From positions 1 through 64,000 of the forward strand of contig PMCA01000034.1 in the NCBI GenBank assembly GCA_003153935.1: DNA of 64,000 nt. Direction: 5' to 3'. Every line of letters starts with the position of its first letter. The stretch's first letter is position 1. The position numbers were made by a program, and so were the translations under genes. The notes beneath the pieces were generated by a model. That model was not told where the DNA came from, ran no database searches, and worked only from the letters and a program-made list of their open reading frames with translations. Positions 32,743 through 42,682 of this stretch are shown here, piece by piece. Source of the DNA: Elusimicrobiota bacterium. Its GTDB lineage: Bacteria; CAYTYR01; UBA6262.

Positions 32743-33302
32743 TACTAATGATCGATAATTATGATTCGTTTACTTATAACCTGGTCCAATACCTGGGTGA
32801 GATGGGACAGAAACTGAAAGTGGTGCGGAATGACGAGATTTCCGCGGCCGATATTGCCAGGATAAAGCCAAACAAGATAGTTATTTCCCCTGGGCCGGGC
32901 TCACCAGAGGACGCTGGCATCTCCGTCGATGTGATAAGGGATTACGCCGGAAAAATACCCATTTTAGGCGTGTGCCTGGGCCATCAGGCGATAGGTTATG
33001 CTTTTGGCGGCAAGATCATCCGGGCCAAGAACTTGATGCATGGCAAGACTTCCAAAATATACCATGACAAGAAGGGTATATTCAATGGTTTGAGCAATCC
33101 TTTTGAAGCCACGCGGTATCATTCATTGCTGGTGGAAAGAAAAAGCCTGCCAAAATGTTTACAGGTCACGGCCGAAACTATAGAAAAAGAGATAATGGGC
33201 CTGCAACATAAAACCATGAAGGTATATGGCGTCCAGTTCCATCCTGAATCCATTTTGACCGCGGAAGGCAAAAAGATCCTGCATAATTTTATTAAGATGT
33301 AA
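32739..33302 (+). CDS. trpG: Anthranilate synthase glutaminase component
   Basis: A 187-residue class I glutamine amidotransferase. It has [32 protein letters not shown], the Cys nucleophile in [15 protein letters not shown], and [12 protein letters not shown] with the His and Glu. It delivers ammonia to TrpE and may also serve PabB, as dual-use TrpG/PabA proteins do. The length is standard. A small Trm112-like gene follows before trpD. Confidence 0.96.
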   Translation: MILMIDNYDSFTYNLVQYLGEMGQKLKVVRNDEISAADIARIKPNKIVISPGPGSPEDAGISVDVIRDYAGKIPILGVCLGHQAIGYAFGGKIIRAKNLMHGKTSKIYHDKKGIFNGLSNPFEATRYHSLLVERKSLPKCLQVTAETIEKEIMGLQHKTMKVYGVQFHPESILTAEGKKILHNFIKM

Positions 33303-33313
33303 TGGAGATGAAA

Positions 33314-33469
33314 ATGGTGGAAAAAAGTTTACTGGATATCATGGCCTGTCCCGACTGTAAAGGCGGGGTGATAGAAAAAGATAACAAAATTATCTGCCAG
33401 AATTGCGGCAAAAAATATCCTATCCGCGACGGTATCCCCGTCATGCTGGTGGAAGAAGCCGAGAAATAA
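33314..33469 (+). CDS. Trm112-like zinc-binding small protein
   Basis: A 51-residue protein, [19 protein letters not shown], with CPDC and, 18 residues on, [18 protein letters not shown], the four-cysteine zinc ribbon and IPVML ending of the Trm112/UPF0434 (YcaR) family. GGAG lies six bases before the ATG at 33314; in-frame ATGs at 33302 and 33308 are alternatives. In other organisms the family activates methyltransferases or is linked to lipid A genes; here it lies between trpG and trpD. Its role is unknown. Confidence 0.85.
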   Translation: MVEKSLLDIMACPDCKGGVIEKDNKIICQNCGKKYPIRDGIPVMLVEEAEK

Positions 33470-33470
33470 A

Positions 33471-34556
33471 ATGATCAAAGAAGCGATCGGGAAAATAGTG
33501 GAGAAGAAGGACCTGACGGAGCAGGAAGCTATCGGTGTCATGGACGAGATCATGAACGGACAGTCTACTGACGCCCAGATCGGCGCTTTTATGACTGCGT
33601 TGCGCATGAAGGGCGAAAGCGTAGACGAAATTACAGGCTGCGCCCGGGTGATGCGCGAACACGCCACGCCTATCAGGGCCAGCAATAACGGGGTTATTGA
33701 CCTGGACCGGGATGACATAAATATAGACCGGGAAACGATAGTAGATACCTGCGGAACCGGCGGCGATAGGACCAATACTTTTAATATTTCAACCGCCAGC
33801 GCGTTCGTGGTGGCGGGAGCGGGTCTGAAGGTTGCCAAGCATGGCAATCGCTCGGTTTCCTCCCTGTGCGGCAGCGCTGATGTCATACAAACCCTGGGCG
33901 TGAACCTGGATATACCGCCGGAGATGGTGGAGAAATGCCTGAATGAGGTAGGCATTGGATTTTTATTCGCGCAGTTGCTTCATGGCGCCATGAAATTCGC
34001 GGCAGGACCGCGTAAACAGATCGGCATTCGTTCCATATTCAATATTTTGGGCCCGCTGGCCAACCCGGCTCAAGCCACGGCGCAAGTTTTGGGAGTGTAT
34101 AGCGGGCATTTATGCGAGATCATGGCTCAGGTCCTGGGGAATCTCGGAGTGAGCCGGGCCATGGTCGTGCACGGTCTAGACGCTATTGATGAGATCTCCA
34201 TTACCGGACCTACAATAGTGGCGGAACTTAAAGATAAGCAGGTTAAAACATACAATATAGCGCCGGAGCAATTCGGCTTTAAAGCCGCGACCTTGGCGGA
34301 TATTGGCGGCGGTAACGCTCAGGAGAACGCGCAAATAATCATAAACATACTCAAAGGCGAGAAAGGACCGAAACGCGATATCGTATTACTTAACGCCGGC
34401 GCGGCTATTTATGTCGGGGGCAAGGCTATAGACCTGAAAGAGGGCGTAAAACTGGCAGCAGAAAGCATAGATTCAGGGCAGGCCTTAAAGAAGTTGGAAT
34501 TATTAAAGGAATTCACTAATAGGGAGAATCATGAGCGTATTGCAAAAAATAGTTGA
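33471..34556 (+). CDS. trpD: Anthranilate phosphoribosyltransferase
   Basis: A 361-residue TrpD joining anthranilate to PRPP. Motifs are [39 protein letters not shown] (with the conserved KHGNR), [26 protein letters not shown] and [16 protein letters not shown]. It overlaps trpC by 26 bases at its 3' end. Confidence 0.96.
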   Translation: MIKEAIGKIVEKKDLTEQEAIGVMDEIMNGQSTDAQIGAFMTALRMKGESVDEITGCARVMREHATPIRASNNGVIDLDRDDINIDRETIVDTCGTGGDRTNTFNISTASAFVVAGAGLKVAKHGNRSVSSLCGSADVIQTLGVNLDIPPEMVEKCLNEVGIGFLFAQLLHGAMKFAAGPRKQIGIRSIFNILGPLANPAQATAQVLGVYSGHLCEIMAQVLGNLGVSRAMVVHGLDAIDEISITGPTIVAELKDKQVKTYNIAPEQFGFKAATLADIGGGNAQENAQIIINILKGEKGPKRDIVLLNAGAAIYVGGKAIDLKEGVKLAAESIDSGQALKKLELLKEFTNRENHERIAKNS

Positions 34557-35316
34557 ACATAAGAAAAAACAGATCGCCTTGGCCAAACAGGAAGTGTCAT
34601 TATGGGAACTGCAGGGGAAGTTGCTCGAAATGAAAACCCCGGCTAAGAATTTTAAGTCGTCCATCTCGGTGCCCAAAGATAAATTGCATGTCATCGCGGA
34701 GATAAAAAAGGCTTCTCCCAGCGCCGGGCTTATCATAGATAATTACAATCCCGCCCGGATCGCCCGGCTCTACCAGACGCACAGGGTGAACGCTATTTCC
34801 GTCCTGACCGAGGAAAAATACTTCCAGGGGGACCTGTATCATATTTCCCTGGTCAAGCAAGTTACGACCCTGCCGGTCCTGCGGAAAGATTTCATTATTG
34901 ACGAATACCAGATCTACGAGTCCCGGCTGGAAGGCGCGGACGCCATTTTGCTGATCGCCGGATTACTATTCAAAAGCGAGATACAGAAGTTTCTGGATAT
35001 TGCCAAGGAGATCGGCCTGCAATGCCTGGTGGAAGTGCATAACGAGGCCGAATTGAACAAAGTGCTGGATACCTCCGCGGATATTATCGGGATCAATAAC
35101 CGCAATCTTTCCACCCTTAAAGTGGACCTGAAAACTACGGTGGAATTAAGGCCGAAAGTGCCCCGGGATAAAGTGGTGGTCAGCGAGAGTGGAATAAGGT
35201 CAAAAGAGGACATAAAATTGTTGAAAGATTTGAAGGTAAATGCTATACTAATAGGACATTATTTACTGGAGCAAAGGGATACCATGGGTAAGGCTCTCAA
35301 GGAGCTTTTAACCTAA
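34531..35316 (+). CDS. trpC: Indole-3-glycerol phosphate synthase
   Basis: A 261-residue (beta/alpha)8 enzyme closing the indole ring. It has [77 protein letters not shown] and VVSESGIRS. The catalytic Lys and Glu positions are present. It is not fused to TrpF, whose gene lies beyond trpB2. Confidence 0.96.
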   Translation: MSVLQKIVEHKKKQIALAKQEVSLWELQGKLLEMKTPAKNFKSSISVPKDKLHVIAEIKKASPSAGLIIDNYNPARIARLYQTHRVNAISVLTEEKYFQGDLYHISLVKQVTTLPVLRKDFIIDEYQIYESRLEGADAILLIAGLLFKSEIQKFLDIAKEIGLQCLVEVHNEAELNKVLDTSADIIGINNRNLSTLKVDLKTTVELRPKVPRDKVVVSESGIRSKEDIKLLKDLKVNAILIGHYLLEQRDTMGKALKELLT

Positions 35317-35342
35317 TTTTAATGTCGGCAAAGGAGAAAATG

Positions 35343-36704
35343 ATGGACGAGAAAATCCTGTTGTCAGAGAACGAAATACCCAAAGCCTGGTACAACGTGG
35401 CCCCGGACCTGCCGGAGCCATTGGCCCCGCCGCTTAACCCCAAGACCGGCAAGCCTGCCGAAGCGGGTGATTTTACTCCTATTTTCCCGATGGAACTGAT
35501 CAAACAGGAGATGTCCCAGGAACCATGGATAGAAATACCCAGCGAAGTCAGGGATATCTTGAAAATATGGCGTCCTACGCCTCTGGTACGCGCGGTGCGT
35601 CTGGAAAAAGCCCTGGGAACACCAGCCAGGATATATTATAAAAATGAAAGCGTCAGCCCGGCAGGCAGTCATAAGCCTAACACCGCCGTGGCGCAAGCCT
35701 ATTACAACAAAAAAGAAGGGGTCAAGCGCTTATGTACCGAAACCGGCGCCGGGCAGTGGGGCAGCGCTTTATCGTTTGCCACTTGTCTGATGGACCTGAA
35801 ATGCACGGTTTACATGGTCAGGGTGAGTTTCGACCAGAAACCATACCGTAAACTTATGATGCAAACCTGGGGCGGGGAAGTTTTTGCCTCTCCTTCCGAT
35901 AAAACTAATTCAGGGCGGGCGATGCTGAAAGAAGACCCGAATTCAGCCGGATCGCTGGGTATGGCTATCAGCGAAGCAGTGGAAGACGCAGCTACCCATG
36001 ATGATGCTAAATATGCCCTGGGCAGCGTGCTGAACCATGTAATATTGCACCAGACCGTAATAGGCCTGGAAACCAGGGAACAACTTAAAAAGGCCGGAGA
36101 AAAAGCCGATGTGCTGATCGCCTGCGTAGGCGGTGGCAGTAACTTCGGCGGTTTTGTTTTCCCGTTCGTGCCGGATAAGAAAAAAGGGCAGAATATCAAG
36201 ATGATCGCGGTTGAGCCCTATAGCTGCCCAACCCTGACTAAGGGACCTTTCACTTACGATTTCGGCGATACGGTAGGTTTAACGCCTTTACTTAAAATGT
36301 ACACGCTGGGTCATACTTTTATGCCGCCTTCGATCCACGCTGGCGGACTGCGCTATCACGGAGCTTCGCCGCTGGTCAGCCTGGCGGTTAAGACCGGACT
36401 GGTAGAAGCCAGAGCCGTGCACCAGAACCCATGTTTTGAGGCCGCTGTACAGTTTGCCCGTACCGAAGGCCTTATACCAGCGCCGGAATCATCCCACGCC
36501 ATCAGGGTGGCTATCGATGAGGCCCTGTTATGTAAGAAGAACAATGAATCTAAATGCATAGTCTTCAACCTGAGCGGCCATGGTCATTTTGATATGGCCA
36601 GCTATGACAAGTATTTCGCCAAGAAGCTGGAAGATTACGAATATCCTGACGAGAAGGTCAAAGAAGCTTTAAAACACTTACCGAATTTATGTAAGGTAGA
36701 ATAA
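35343..36704 (+). CDS. Tryptophan synthase beta chain, TrpB2 type
   Basis: A 453-residue TrpB-like PLP enzyme of the TrpB2 (TrpEb_2) subgroup: longer than TrpB1, with an N-terminal [37 protein letters not shown] and the PLP lysine in [22 protein letters not shown]. The serine/indole half includes [11 protein letters not shown] and [15 protein letters not shown]. TrpB2 is thought to salvage free indole or act as a serine deaminase, often without TrpA. AAGGAG fits the ATG at 35343 best; 35340 and 35322 are alternatives. A normal trpB-trpA pair follows, so both types are in one operon. Confidence 0.94.
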   Translation: MDEKILLSENEIPKAWYNVAPDLPEPLAPPLNPKTGKPAEAGDFTPIFPMELIKQEMSQEPWIEIPSEVRDILKIWRPTPLVRAVRLEKALGTPARIYYKNESVSPAGSHKPNTAVAQAYYNKKEGVKRLCTETGAGQWGSALSFATCLMDLKCTVYMVRVSFDQKPYRKLMMQTWGGEVFASPSDKTNSGRAMLKEDPNSAGSLGMAISEAVEDAATHDDAKYALGSVLNHVILHQTVIGLETREQLKKAGEKADVLIACVGGGSNFGGFVFPFVPDKKKGQNIKMIAVEPYSCPTLTKGPFTYDFGDTVGLTPLLKMYTLGHTFMPPSIHAGGLRYHGASPLVSLAVKTGLVEARAVHQNPCFEAAVQFARTEGLIPAPESSHAIRVAIDEALLCKKNNESKCIVFNLSGHGHFDMASYDKYFAKKLEDYEYPDEKVKEALKHLPNLCKVE

Positions 36705-37340
36705 TTGGTTAAAATAAAAATTTGCGGTATAACCTGCGCGCAGGATGCGACCTGGGCGGTAAATTTAGGGGCGGATTTTATTGGATTAAACTTTTTTAAA
36801 GATAGTCCAAGAAAAGTTTCGCCCCAAAATGCAATGGAGATAATCCAGCAGCTGCCTCCCTTTGTGTCCGCGGCCGGAGTTTTCGTCAACGAGGAGCAGA
36901 AAGAGCTGGTCAAGATCGCCCGCAAGCTGGGGCTGAAGATGATCCAACTGCACGGTGACGAGAGTCCAGATTATTGCCGCCAGCTGAAGGAAGCCTTACC
37001 CGAGGCCAAGATCATCAAGGCTTTCCGCATCCAGGATGAGGCCAGCCTGGCCCCAATGTCATCTTTCAGCGAAGCGGCCGACTATTTCCTGCTGGATGCC
37101 TATGTGCCGGAGATACCCGGTGGGACCGGCGTTACCTTTAACTGGGAACTGGCGGTAAAAGCTAAAGAGCTCGGGAAGCTGGTTTTCCTGTCCGGCGGAC
37201 TAAACCCGGAAAACATCCAGGAAGCCATTGAGAAAGTCAAGCCGTTCGCGGTAGACGTTTGCAGCGGCATCGAGCGCTCGCCAAAACGCAAAGATTACGA
37301 CAAGATGAAAGATTTTATTACGAAAGCGAAGCAGGTTTAA
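36705..37340 (+). CDS. trpF: Phosphoribosylanthranilate isomerase
   Basis: A 211-residue TrpF starting at TTG directly after the trpB2 stop. It has VKIKICGITCAQDATWAVNLGADFIGLNF, IQLHGDE, FLLDAYVPEIPGGTGVTFNW and LSGGLNPENIQEAI, with catalytic Cys (KICGIT) and Asp (LLDAY). Zero spacing to trpB2 suggests coupled translation. Confidence 0.95.
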   Translation: MVKIKICGITCAQDATWAVNLGADFIGLNFFKDSPRKVSPQNAMEIIQQLPPFVSAAGVFVNEEQKELVKIARKLGLKMIQLHGDESPDYCRQLKEALPEAKIIKAFRIQDEASLAPMSSFSEAADYFLLDAYVPEIPGGTGVTFNWELAVKAKELGKLVFLSGGLNPENIQEAIEKVKPFAVDVCSGIERSPKRKDYDKMKDFITKAKQV

Positions 37341-37343
37341 AAC

Positions 37344-38534
37344 ATGTTACCAGACAAGAACGGATATTTTGGGATTTTCGGCGGCAAGTTCGTGCCGGAA
37401 ACGCTGATGCCGGCCCTGGCCGAACTGGAAGAGACCTATAGCCGGGTAAAGAATGAAGCCCGGTTTAAAAAGGATTTGGCTTATTACCTGACAGAATATG
37501 CCGGCCGACCCACGCCTCTATATTTTGCCGCGAATCTCACGGCTCTATACGGCGGGGCTAAAATTTACCTGAAAAGGGAAGACCTCTGTCATACCGGCGC
37601 TCACAAGATAAACAATACCATCGGCCAGGCCTTAGTGACCCTGCGCATGGGTAAGAAAAGGATCATTGCCGAAACAGGGGCGGGCCAGCATGGCGTAGCG
37701 GTAGCGACGGTGGCCGCGCTCTTCAAGCTCTCCTGCGACGTGTATATGGGCGCGGAAGACGTAGAGCGCCAGAAGCTCAACGTTTACCGCATGCAAAAGC
37801 TGGGTACCAGGGTGATACCTGTGACCAGCGGCACCCAAACCTTGAAAGACGCCATGAACGAAGCGTTGCGCGACTGGGTAACCAATGTGCGCACGACACA
37901 CTATATGCTGGGTTCCTGCGCCGGACCGCATCCTTTCCCAATGATGGTCAGGGATTTCCAGGCGGTGATAGGCAAGGAAACCAGGAAGCAGATACTGCAA
38001 AAGGAAGGGCGCTTGCCTGATTACCTGCTGGCCTGCGTCAATGGCGGCAGTAACGCGATTGGCCTGTTCCACCCATTCTATAACGATGATAAAGTGAAAT
38101 TTATTGGCGTGGAAGCCTCGGGCGCCGGGGTAAATACCAAAAATACCGCGGCGACCATGGCCAAAGGCCGCATCGGTATATTGCACGGTTCCAAATCCTA
38201 TCTCCTGCAGGACCAAAACGGACAGGTCAGTCCGACTCATTCCATCGCCGCTGGATTGGATTACCCGGGAGTAGGACCGGAGCATAGCTATTATAAATAT
38301 ACCGGCCGGGCCGAGTATGTCAGCGCGACCGACCAGGAAGCCCTGGCGGCATTTGATCTGCTGGCCAGGCAGGAAGGTATCCTACCGGCTCTGGAAAGCG
38401 CGCACGCTGTCGCTTATTTAAAGAAACTAGCCCCTAAATTAGCGAAAAATAAAATAATCGTGGTCTGTCTCTCGGGCCGCGGAGATAAAGATATGGAACA
38501 GATCAAGCATAGAGAAGGTCTAAAGAATACATGA
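37344..38534 (+). CDS. trpB: Tryptophan synthase beta chain, TrpB1 type
   Basis: A 396-residue canonical TrpB. It shows [30 protein letters not shown], the PLP lysine in [48 protein letters not shown] and [10 protein letters not shown]. It forms the alpha-beta complex with TrpA, whose start overlaps its stop (ATGA). It coexists with the TrpB2 gene 640 bases upstream. Confidence 0.97.
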   Translation: MLPDKNGYFGIFGGKFVPETLMPALAELEETYSRVKNEARFKKDLAYYLTEYAGRPTPLYFAANLTALYGGAKIYLKREDLCHTGAHKINNTIGQALVTLRMGKKRIIAETGAGQHGVAVATVAALFKLSCDVYMGAEDVERQKLNVYRMQKLGTRVIPVTSGTQTLKDAMNEALRDWVTNVRTTHYMLGSCAGPHPFPMMVRDFQAVIGKETRKQILQKEGRLPDYLLACVNGGSNAIGLFHPFYNDDKVKFIGVEASGAGVNTKNTAATMAKGRIGILHGSKSYLLQDQNGQVSPTHSIAAGLDYPGVGPEHSYYKYTGRAEYVSATDQEALAAFDLLARQEGILPALESAHAVAYLKKLAPKLAKNKIIVVCLSGRGDKDMEQIKHREGLKNT

Positions 38535-39313
38535 ACCGCATAGAAAAGAAATTTCAGGAACTAAAAAAACTGAAGAAGCCGGCACTGATCACCTATATTT
38601 GCGCCGGTGACCCTAACCTGAAGACCACTTACGAGCTGGTCCTGGAGCTGGAGAGAAGCGGCGCGGATATTATCGAGTTAGGGGTGCCGTTCAGCGACCC
38701 GATCGCCGACGGGCCAACGATACAGCGGGCGGCTTTACGGGCGCTTAAGAAAAACACTTCTTTAAAAGATATAGTCTCACTGGTCGGGAAGCTCAGGAAA
38801 GAGAGCCAGATACCTATTCTCCTGATGACCTATGCCAATCCGGTCTATCAGTTTGGGGTAAAGAAACTGGCCGGATCATCACAGGGAAACGGGGTGGACG
38901 GGTATATAATACCCGACCTGCCGCCGGAAGCCGGGCGGGAGATCAGGCAGGAATTCAGGAAAGAGAACGTAGACCTGGTTTACTTGGCGTCGCCGTTGAC
39001 CGACAAACGGCGGTTGAACATAATTAACCATAATTCTTCCGGATTCATTTACTACGTATCGGTGACCGGAGTGACCGGGACCAGAGTGAGCCTGCCCGGA
39101 GAGGTCAGCAACCAGGCCAGGTCTCTGCGCCGGCTGGCGGATAAACCGGTAGCGATAGGATTCGGCGTATCCAACCACGTTCAGGTGAAGAAATTGGCGG
39201 CTGATTTTGACGGTGTTATTGTCGGCAGCGCCATAGTCAATATTATCGAACAGAACCTAGGTAAAAAAGACCTGGTGGAAAAAGTAGGGAAGTTTGTACG
39301 GAGTCTTAAATAA
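38531..39313 (+). CDS. trpA: Tryptophan synthase alpha chain
   Basis: A 260-residue TrpA, cleaving indole-3-glycerol phosphate. Blocks are [40 protein letters not shown] (catalytic Glu), [15 protein letters not shown] (catalytic Asp), [14 protein letters not shown] and [11 protein letters not shown]. It ends the trp operon; a 7-base-periodic hairpin follows, then accD. Confidence 0.97.
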   Translation: MNRIEKKFQELKKLKKPALITYICAGDPNLKTTYELVLELERSGADIIELGVPFSDPIADGPTIQRAALRALKKNTSLKDIVSLVGKLRKESQIPILLMTYANPVYQFGVKKLAGSSQGNGVDGYIIPDLPPEAGREIRQEFRKENVDLVYLASPLTDKRRLNIINHNSSGFIYYVSVTGVTGTRVSLPGEVSNQARSLRRLADKPVAIGFGVSNHVQVKKLAADFDGVIVGSAIVNIIEQNLGKKDLVEKVGKFVRSLK

Positions 39314-39319
39314 GAAAAG

Positions 39320-39390
39320 CAGTTTTAAGTTATAAGTTATTGTTTAAAAATTATATTTCACCATAACTTAACACTTAACACTTATAACTT
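39320..39390 (+). repeat. Hairpin of 7-base-periodic arrays before accD
   Basis: CAGTTTT, AAGTTAT, AAGTTAT (39320-39340) face ATAACTT, AACACTT, AACACTT, ATAACTT (39363-39390) across a 22-base AT-rich loop. The arms are complementary heptad by heptad. It is the same family as the element at 8660-8740, in the same kind of place (after a stop, just before a ribosome-binding site). Confidence 0.8.
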
Positions 39391-39412
39391 GTCACTGTAT
39401 TTTGAGGTGAAT

Positions 39413-40234
39413 ATGGCAGTAAAAAATCCAAAAAAGAAAAAGAACGTACCGGAAGGCTTGTGGACCAAGTGCCCGAGCTGTACCCAGATCATCTTTAACA
39501 AGGACCTGGAAAAGAATCTGAAGGTCTGCCCTAAATGCGATTATCATTTCCCTCTCAGTGCAAAGGAGAGGATCAGCCAGCTCTCTCCGAAGAAAACGTT
39601 TGTCGAACTGGACGCCGATATGCACGCCCTGGACCCGTTGGGATTTGTCGACCTGAAAAAGTATAAGGACCGTTTGAAAGAGAATATCAAGAAAAGCGGA
39701 TTGAACGAGGCGGTGATCACCGGGGTCGGGGACATCGGCCGGCACCGGGTAGGCATCGGCGTGCTGGATTTCAATTTCCTGGGCGGGAGCATGGGTTCGG
39801 TGGTGGGAGAAAAAATATCCCGGATGGTCGAGAAAGCCATCGCTAAACGCTTGCCGGTAGTTATGGTCTCGGTCAGCGGCGGAGCCCGGATGCAGGAAAG
39901 CATATTATCGCTGATGCAAATGGCCAAAACCTGCGCCGCATTGGCGAAATTAGGAGAGAATAAGTTGCCTTATATATCCGTCCTGGCCAATCCAACCACC
40001 GGCGGGGTGACCGCCAGTTTTGCCATGATGGGAGACGTGAATCTGGCCGAACCCAAGGCTCTGATCGGCTTCGCGGGCCCGCGGGTCATCGAACAAACCA
40101 TCCGACAGCAGTTGCCGGCGGGTTTCCAGCGGTCGGAATTTCTATTGAGCCATGGTTTCGTCGATATGGTGGTGGAACGCAAAAACCTCAAGGGCACCAT
40201 CGATAAACTGCTTGATTTCCTGTACAAAGGATAA
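39413..40234 (+). CDS. accD: Acetyl-CoA carboxylase carboxyltransferase beta subunit
   Basis: A 273-residue AccD, transferring carboxyl from biotin to acetyl-CoA in fatty-acid synthesis. A four-cysteine zinc ribbon (CPSC, CPKC) starts the protein, followed by YKDRLKENIKKSGLNEAVITG, DFNFLGGSMGSVVGEKI, SVSGGARMQESILSLMQM and GFAGPRVIEQTIRQQLP. GAGGTGA precedes the chosen start; a longer frame from 39389 would run through repeat sequence. accA is not in the window. Confidence 0.96.
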   Translation: MAVKNPKKKKNVPEGLWTKCPSCTQIIFNKDLEKNLKVCPKCDYHFPLSAKERISQLSPKKTFVELDADMHALDPLGFVDLKKYKDRLKENIKKSGLNEAVITGVGDIGRHRVGIGVLDFNFLGGSMGSVVGEKISRMVEKAIAKRLPVVMVSVSGGARMQESILSLMQMAKTCAALAKLGENKLPYISVLANPTTGGVTASFAMMGDVNLAEPKALIGFAGPRVIEQTIRQQLPAGFQRSEFLLSHGFVDMVVERKNLKGTIDKLLDFLYKG

Positions 40235-40240
40235 TAAATA

Positions 40241-40270
40241 TTGGCATTGGCTGGAAACTTGTGTTATAAT
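40241..40270 (+). promoter_or_regulatory. Promoter overlapping the apparent folC start
   Basis: TTGGCA (40241-40246), 18-base spacer, TATAAT (40265-40270) with TGT upstream. It is almost a twin of the promoter at 9492. The -35 box is also the TTG that opens the longest folC frame, and transcription would start near 40277. Confidence 0.65.
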
Positions 40271-41527
40271 AAAAAAATAAGGTCATTTACCGAGGCTATT
40301 AGCTTCCTGGAAAAGGCCGAGAAATTAGGCATAAATTTTGGCTTGGCAGGTGTAATTAAGGCTTGCGGTTATTTGGGCGATCCGCAAGATAAAATTAAGG
40401 TAATTCATGTAGCCGGAACTAACGGCAAGGGCTCGGTATGCGCTTTCATCTCCGGCATCCTGCAGTCAGCGGGATACCGGGTGGGGCTGTACAGTTCGCC
40501 GCACCTGATCGATGTGGAAGAGCGCATCCAGATAAACCGGGTGCCGATCAGCAAAAAAGATTTCAGCAGGGTCATCAGCCGGATCCATGACACTCTTGTA
40601 GCCCTGGACCTGAAACTGACCTACTTTGAAATATTAACAGTGGCTGCTTTTCTTTATTTCGCGGAACAAAAAGTGGACTTGGCCATCCTGGAAGTGGGTA
40701 TGGGGGGGCGCCTGGATGCTACTAACGTGGTCAGTTCTTCTTTAATATCCGTGATCACTAATATCGATCTGGACCATACTCAGTATTTAGGTAATACTCT
40801 GGCCAAGATCGCCAGAGAGAAAGCGGCCATCATTAAACGCGACAGTATTTTGGTCACAGCCGCTAAACAACCGGAAGTCCTTTCAGTATTTGAACGGAAA
40901 TGCCGGCAGCAGCATTCGCTATTTTGGCGGGTTGGCAGGGATATCGCAGTCCCGACCGGCCAACTGGGACTGCGGGGCGAGCATCAGAGACTTAACGCCG
41001 CTTGCGCACTGGGAGCGGTCAAAGCGCTCCGGCAGCGTGGATATAAGATAAAACAGTTAGCTATCAGGCGCGGGTTGGCAAAAACATCCTGGCCCGGCAG
41101 ATTAGAAATTCTTAAACTGCCAACTGCCAACTGCCAACTGCGAACGATTATACTTGACGGCGCCCACAATCCCGCTGGCGCGGAAACCCTCGCCACCTAT
41201 CTTAATGGCGAGATTCGAGCGTGTAAACCAGTGACTCTGGTCTTCGGCGTATTGAAAGACAAGGACTACCCGGAGATGATCAGGATAATGGCGCCAGTAG
41301 CCACACGGGTGATACTGGTTAGACCTGGGTCGGAACGGGCGTTACCGCCGCGGCGGATGTTAGCCCTGTGGCGTAAGGCGATAGGAGCCGGCAAGGTAAG
41401 CGCGGCGAAAGATATCGGGCAAGCCTTTAGGCAAGCACGATCGGCAGCGGACGGAAATAGCCTGGTTTGCGTATGCGGCTCTCTTTATGTAGTCGGCACG
41501 GCCAGAAAAATATTGCTAAAAGCTTAA
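40241..41527 (+). CDS. folC: Folylpolyglutamate / dihydrofolate synthase
   Basis: Up to 428 residues. FolC adds glutamate to folates and often also makes dihydrofolate. Visible motifs are GLAGVIKACGYLG, the P-loop VAGTNGKGSVCAFI, SSPHLIDVEERIQIN, LDATNVVSSSL, TNIDLDHTQYLG, REKAAIIK and LDGAHNPAGAE. The frame's first TTG (40241) coincides with a -35 box; the family N-terminus would fit a start near 40277 (ATA AGG TCA), so the true start is uncertain and may be non-standard. Four 7-base AACTGCC units insert about ten residues (PTANCQLR) before LDGAHNP. It follows accD, a common accD-folC pairing. Confidence 0.93.
   Translation: MALAGNLCYNKKIRSFTEAISFLEKAEKLGINFGLAGVIKACGYLGDPQDKIKVIHVAGTNGKGSVCAFISGILQSAGYRVGLYSSPHLIDVEERIQINRVPISKKDFSRVISRIHDTLVALDLKLTYFEILTVAAFLYFAEQKVDLAILEVGMGGRLDATNVVSSSLISVITNIDLDHTQYLGNTLAKIAREKAAIIKRDSILVTAAKQPEVLSVFERKCRQQHSLFWRVGRDIAVPTGQLGLRGEHQRLNAACALGAVKALRQRGYKIKQLAIRRGLAKTSWPGRLEILKLPTANCQLRTIILDGAHNPAGAETLATYLNGEIRACKPVTLVFGVLKDKDYPEMIRIMAPVATRVILVRPGSERALPPRRMLALWRKAIGAGKVSAAKDIGQAFRQARSAADGNSLVCVCGSLYVVGTARKILLKA
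41115..41142 (+). repeat. Four 7-base AACTGCC units inside folC
   Basis: AACTGCC three times then AACTGCG. They encode residues KLPTANCQLR, placed between the GRLEIL strand and the conserved LDGAHNP motif, and keep the frame. Confidence 0.85.
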
Positions 41528-41544
41528 CACGGAGGAGAAAACGT

Positions 41545-42663
41545 ATGGCAGATGTGATCCTGAAACATGTCGGTAAATTATTTAAGAGTAAAAAGAGCGG
41601 GGAAGATGTCTGGGCGGTAAAAGACTTTAACCTGGAGATAAAGGACAAAGAGTTTTGCGTCTTCGTGGGACCGTCCGGCTGCGGCAAGACTACTACCCTG
41701 CGCATGGTCGCCGGGCTGGAGGATGCTACTGAGGGAGAAATTTACATCGGCGACGTTTTGGTCAACAATATGCAGCCCAAGGACCGCAACATCGCCATGG
41801 TCTTCCAGAACTACGCTCTTTATCCGCACATGACGGTTTTTAATAATATGGCTTTTGGCTTGAAACTGCGCGGTATGCCCAAAAAAGAGATCAAGCAGAG
41901 AGTGGAAGAGGCGGCTGAGATCCTGGAGATCACCCACCTGCTGAACCGGAAGCCCAAGGCCCTGAGCGGCGGGCAGAGACAACGAGTGGCCGTGGGCCGG
42001 GCCATCGTCAGGAGACCGAAGGTCTTCTTATTTGACGAACCCCTGAGCAATTTGGACGCTAAGTTAAGGGTAGAAATGCGCACCCAGCTGAAGAAGATCC
42101 ATAAAACGCTGGAAGCGACCATCATTTACGTAACCCATGACCAGATCGAGGCCATGACCATGGGCGACCAGATCGTGATCATGAAAGACGGCCTGATCCA
42201 GCAGATCGCCGATCCCATTACCCTTTATGATAAACCGAACAATAAGTTCGTCGCCGGCTTTATCGGCACGCCGCCCATGAATTTCGTGGAATGCCTGGTG
42301 GTCAAGCGCGGCAAGGAGATATACCTGGACGAAGGTAAGATCTCCTTGCAGGTGAACAGCCCGATCTCCGACATGCTGGAGAAATGCGTGGACACAAAAG
42401 TTATCTTCGGTATCCGTCCGGAAGATATTTATGACAAGTTTTTCGCCCGGAGTATCCCGGGTTGCTGTCCGGTTAAGTTGAAAGTGGACCTGATCGAGCC
42501 GATGGGCAACGAAGTGTACGTGCACCTGACCACTGGACAGAATCTGTTACTGGCTCGTCTGGATTCACATGTGAAAGCAGAAGTGGAGAAGGACCTGGAA
42601 GTCGTTTTCAATATGAACAAGATCCATATTTTCGACGCGGAAACCAATAAAACCATCATTTAA
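41545..42663 (+). CDS. ugpC: MalK/UgpC-type ABC transporter ATPase
   Basis: A 372-residue ATP-binding subunit of the carbohydrate-uptake CUT1 class. The nucleotide-binding domain has GPSGCGKTTTLRM (Walker A), NYALYPHMTVFNNMAFGLK, LSGGQRQRVAVGRAI (signature), LFDEPLSNLDAKL (Walker B) and VTHDQIEAMTMGD. The last 130 residues are the TOBE regulatory domain typical of MalK/MsmK/UgpC. No permease or binding protein is nearby, so it may energise several sugar importers encoded elsewhere. GGAGGA precedes the ATG at 41545; longer frames upstream overlap folC. Confidence 0.92.
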   Translation: MADVILKHVGKLFKSKKSGEDVWAVKDFNLEIKDKEFCVFVGPSGCGKTTTLRMVAGLEDATEGEIYIGDVLVNNMQPKDRNIAMVFQNYALYPHMTVFNNMAFGLKLRGMPKKEIKQRVEEAAEILEITHLLNRKPKALSGGQRQRVAVGRAIVRRPKVFLFDEPLSNLDAKLRVEMRTQLKKIHKTLEATIIYVTHDQIEAMTMGDQIVIMKDGLIQQIADPITLYDKPNNKFVAGFIGTPPMNFVECLVVKRGKEIYLDEGKISLQVNSPISDMLEKCVDTKVIFGIRPEDIYDKFFARSIPGCCPVKLKVDLIEPMGNEVYVHLTTGQNLLLARLDSHVKAEVEKDLEVVFNMNKIHIFDAETNKTII

Positions 42664-42682
42664 TATAGCGATGAGGTGAAGA

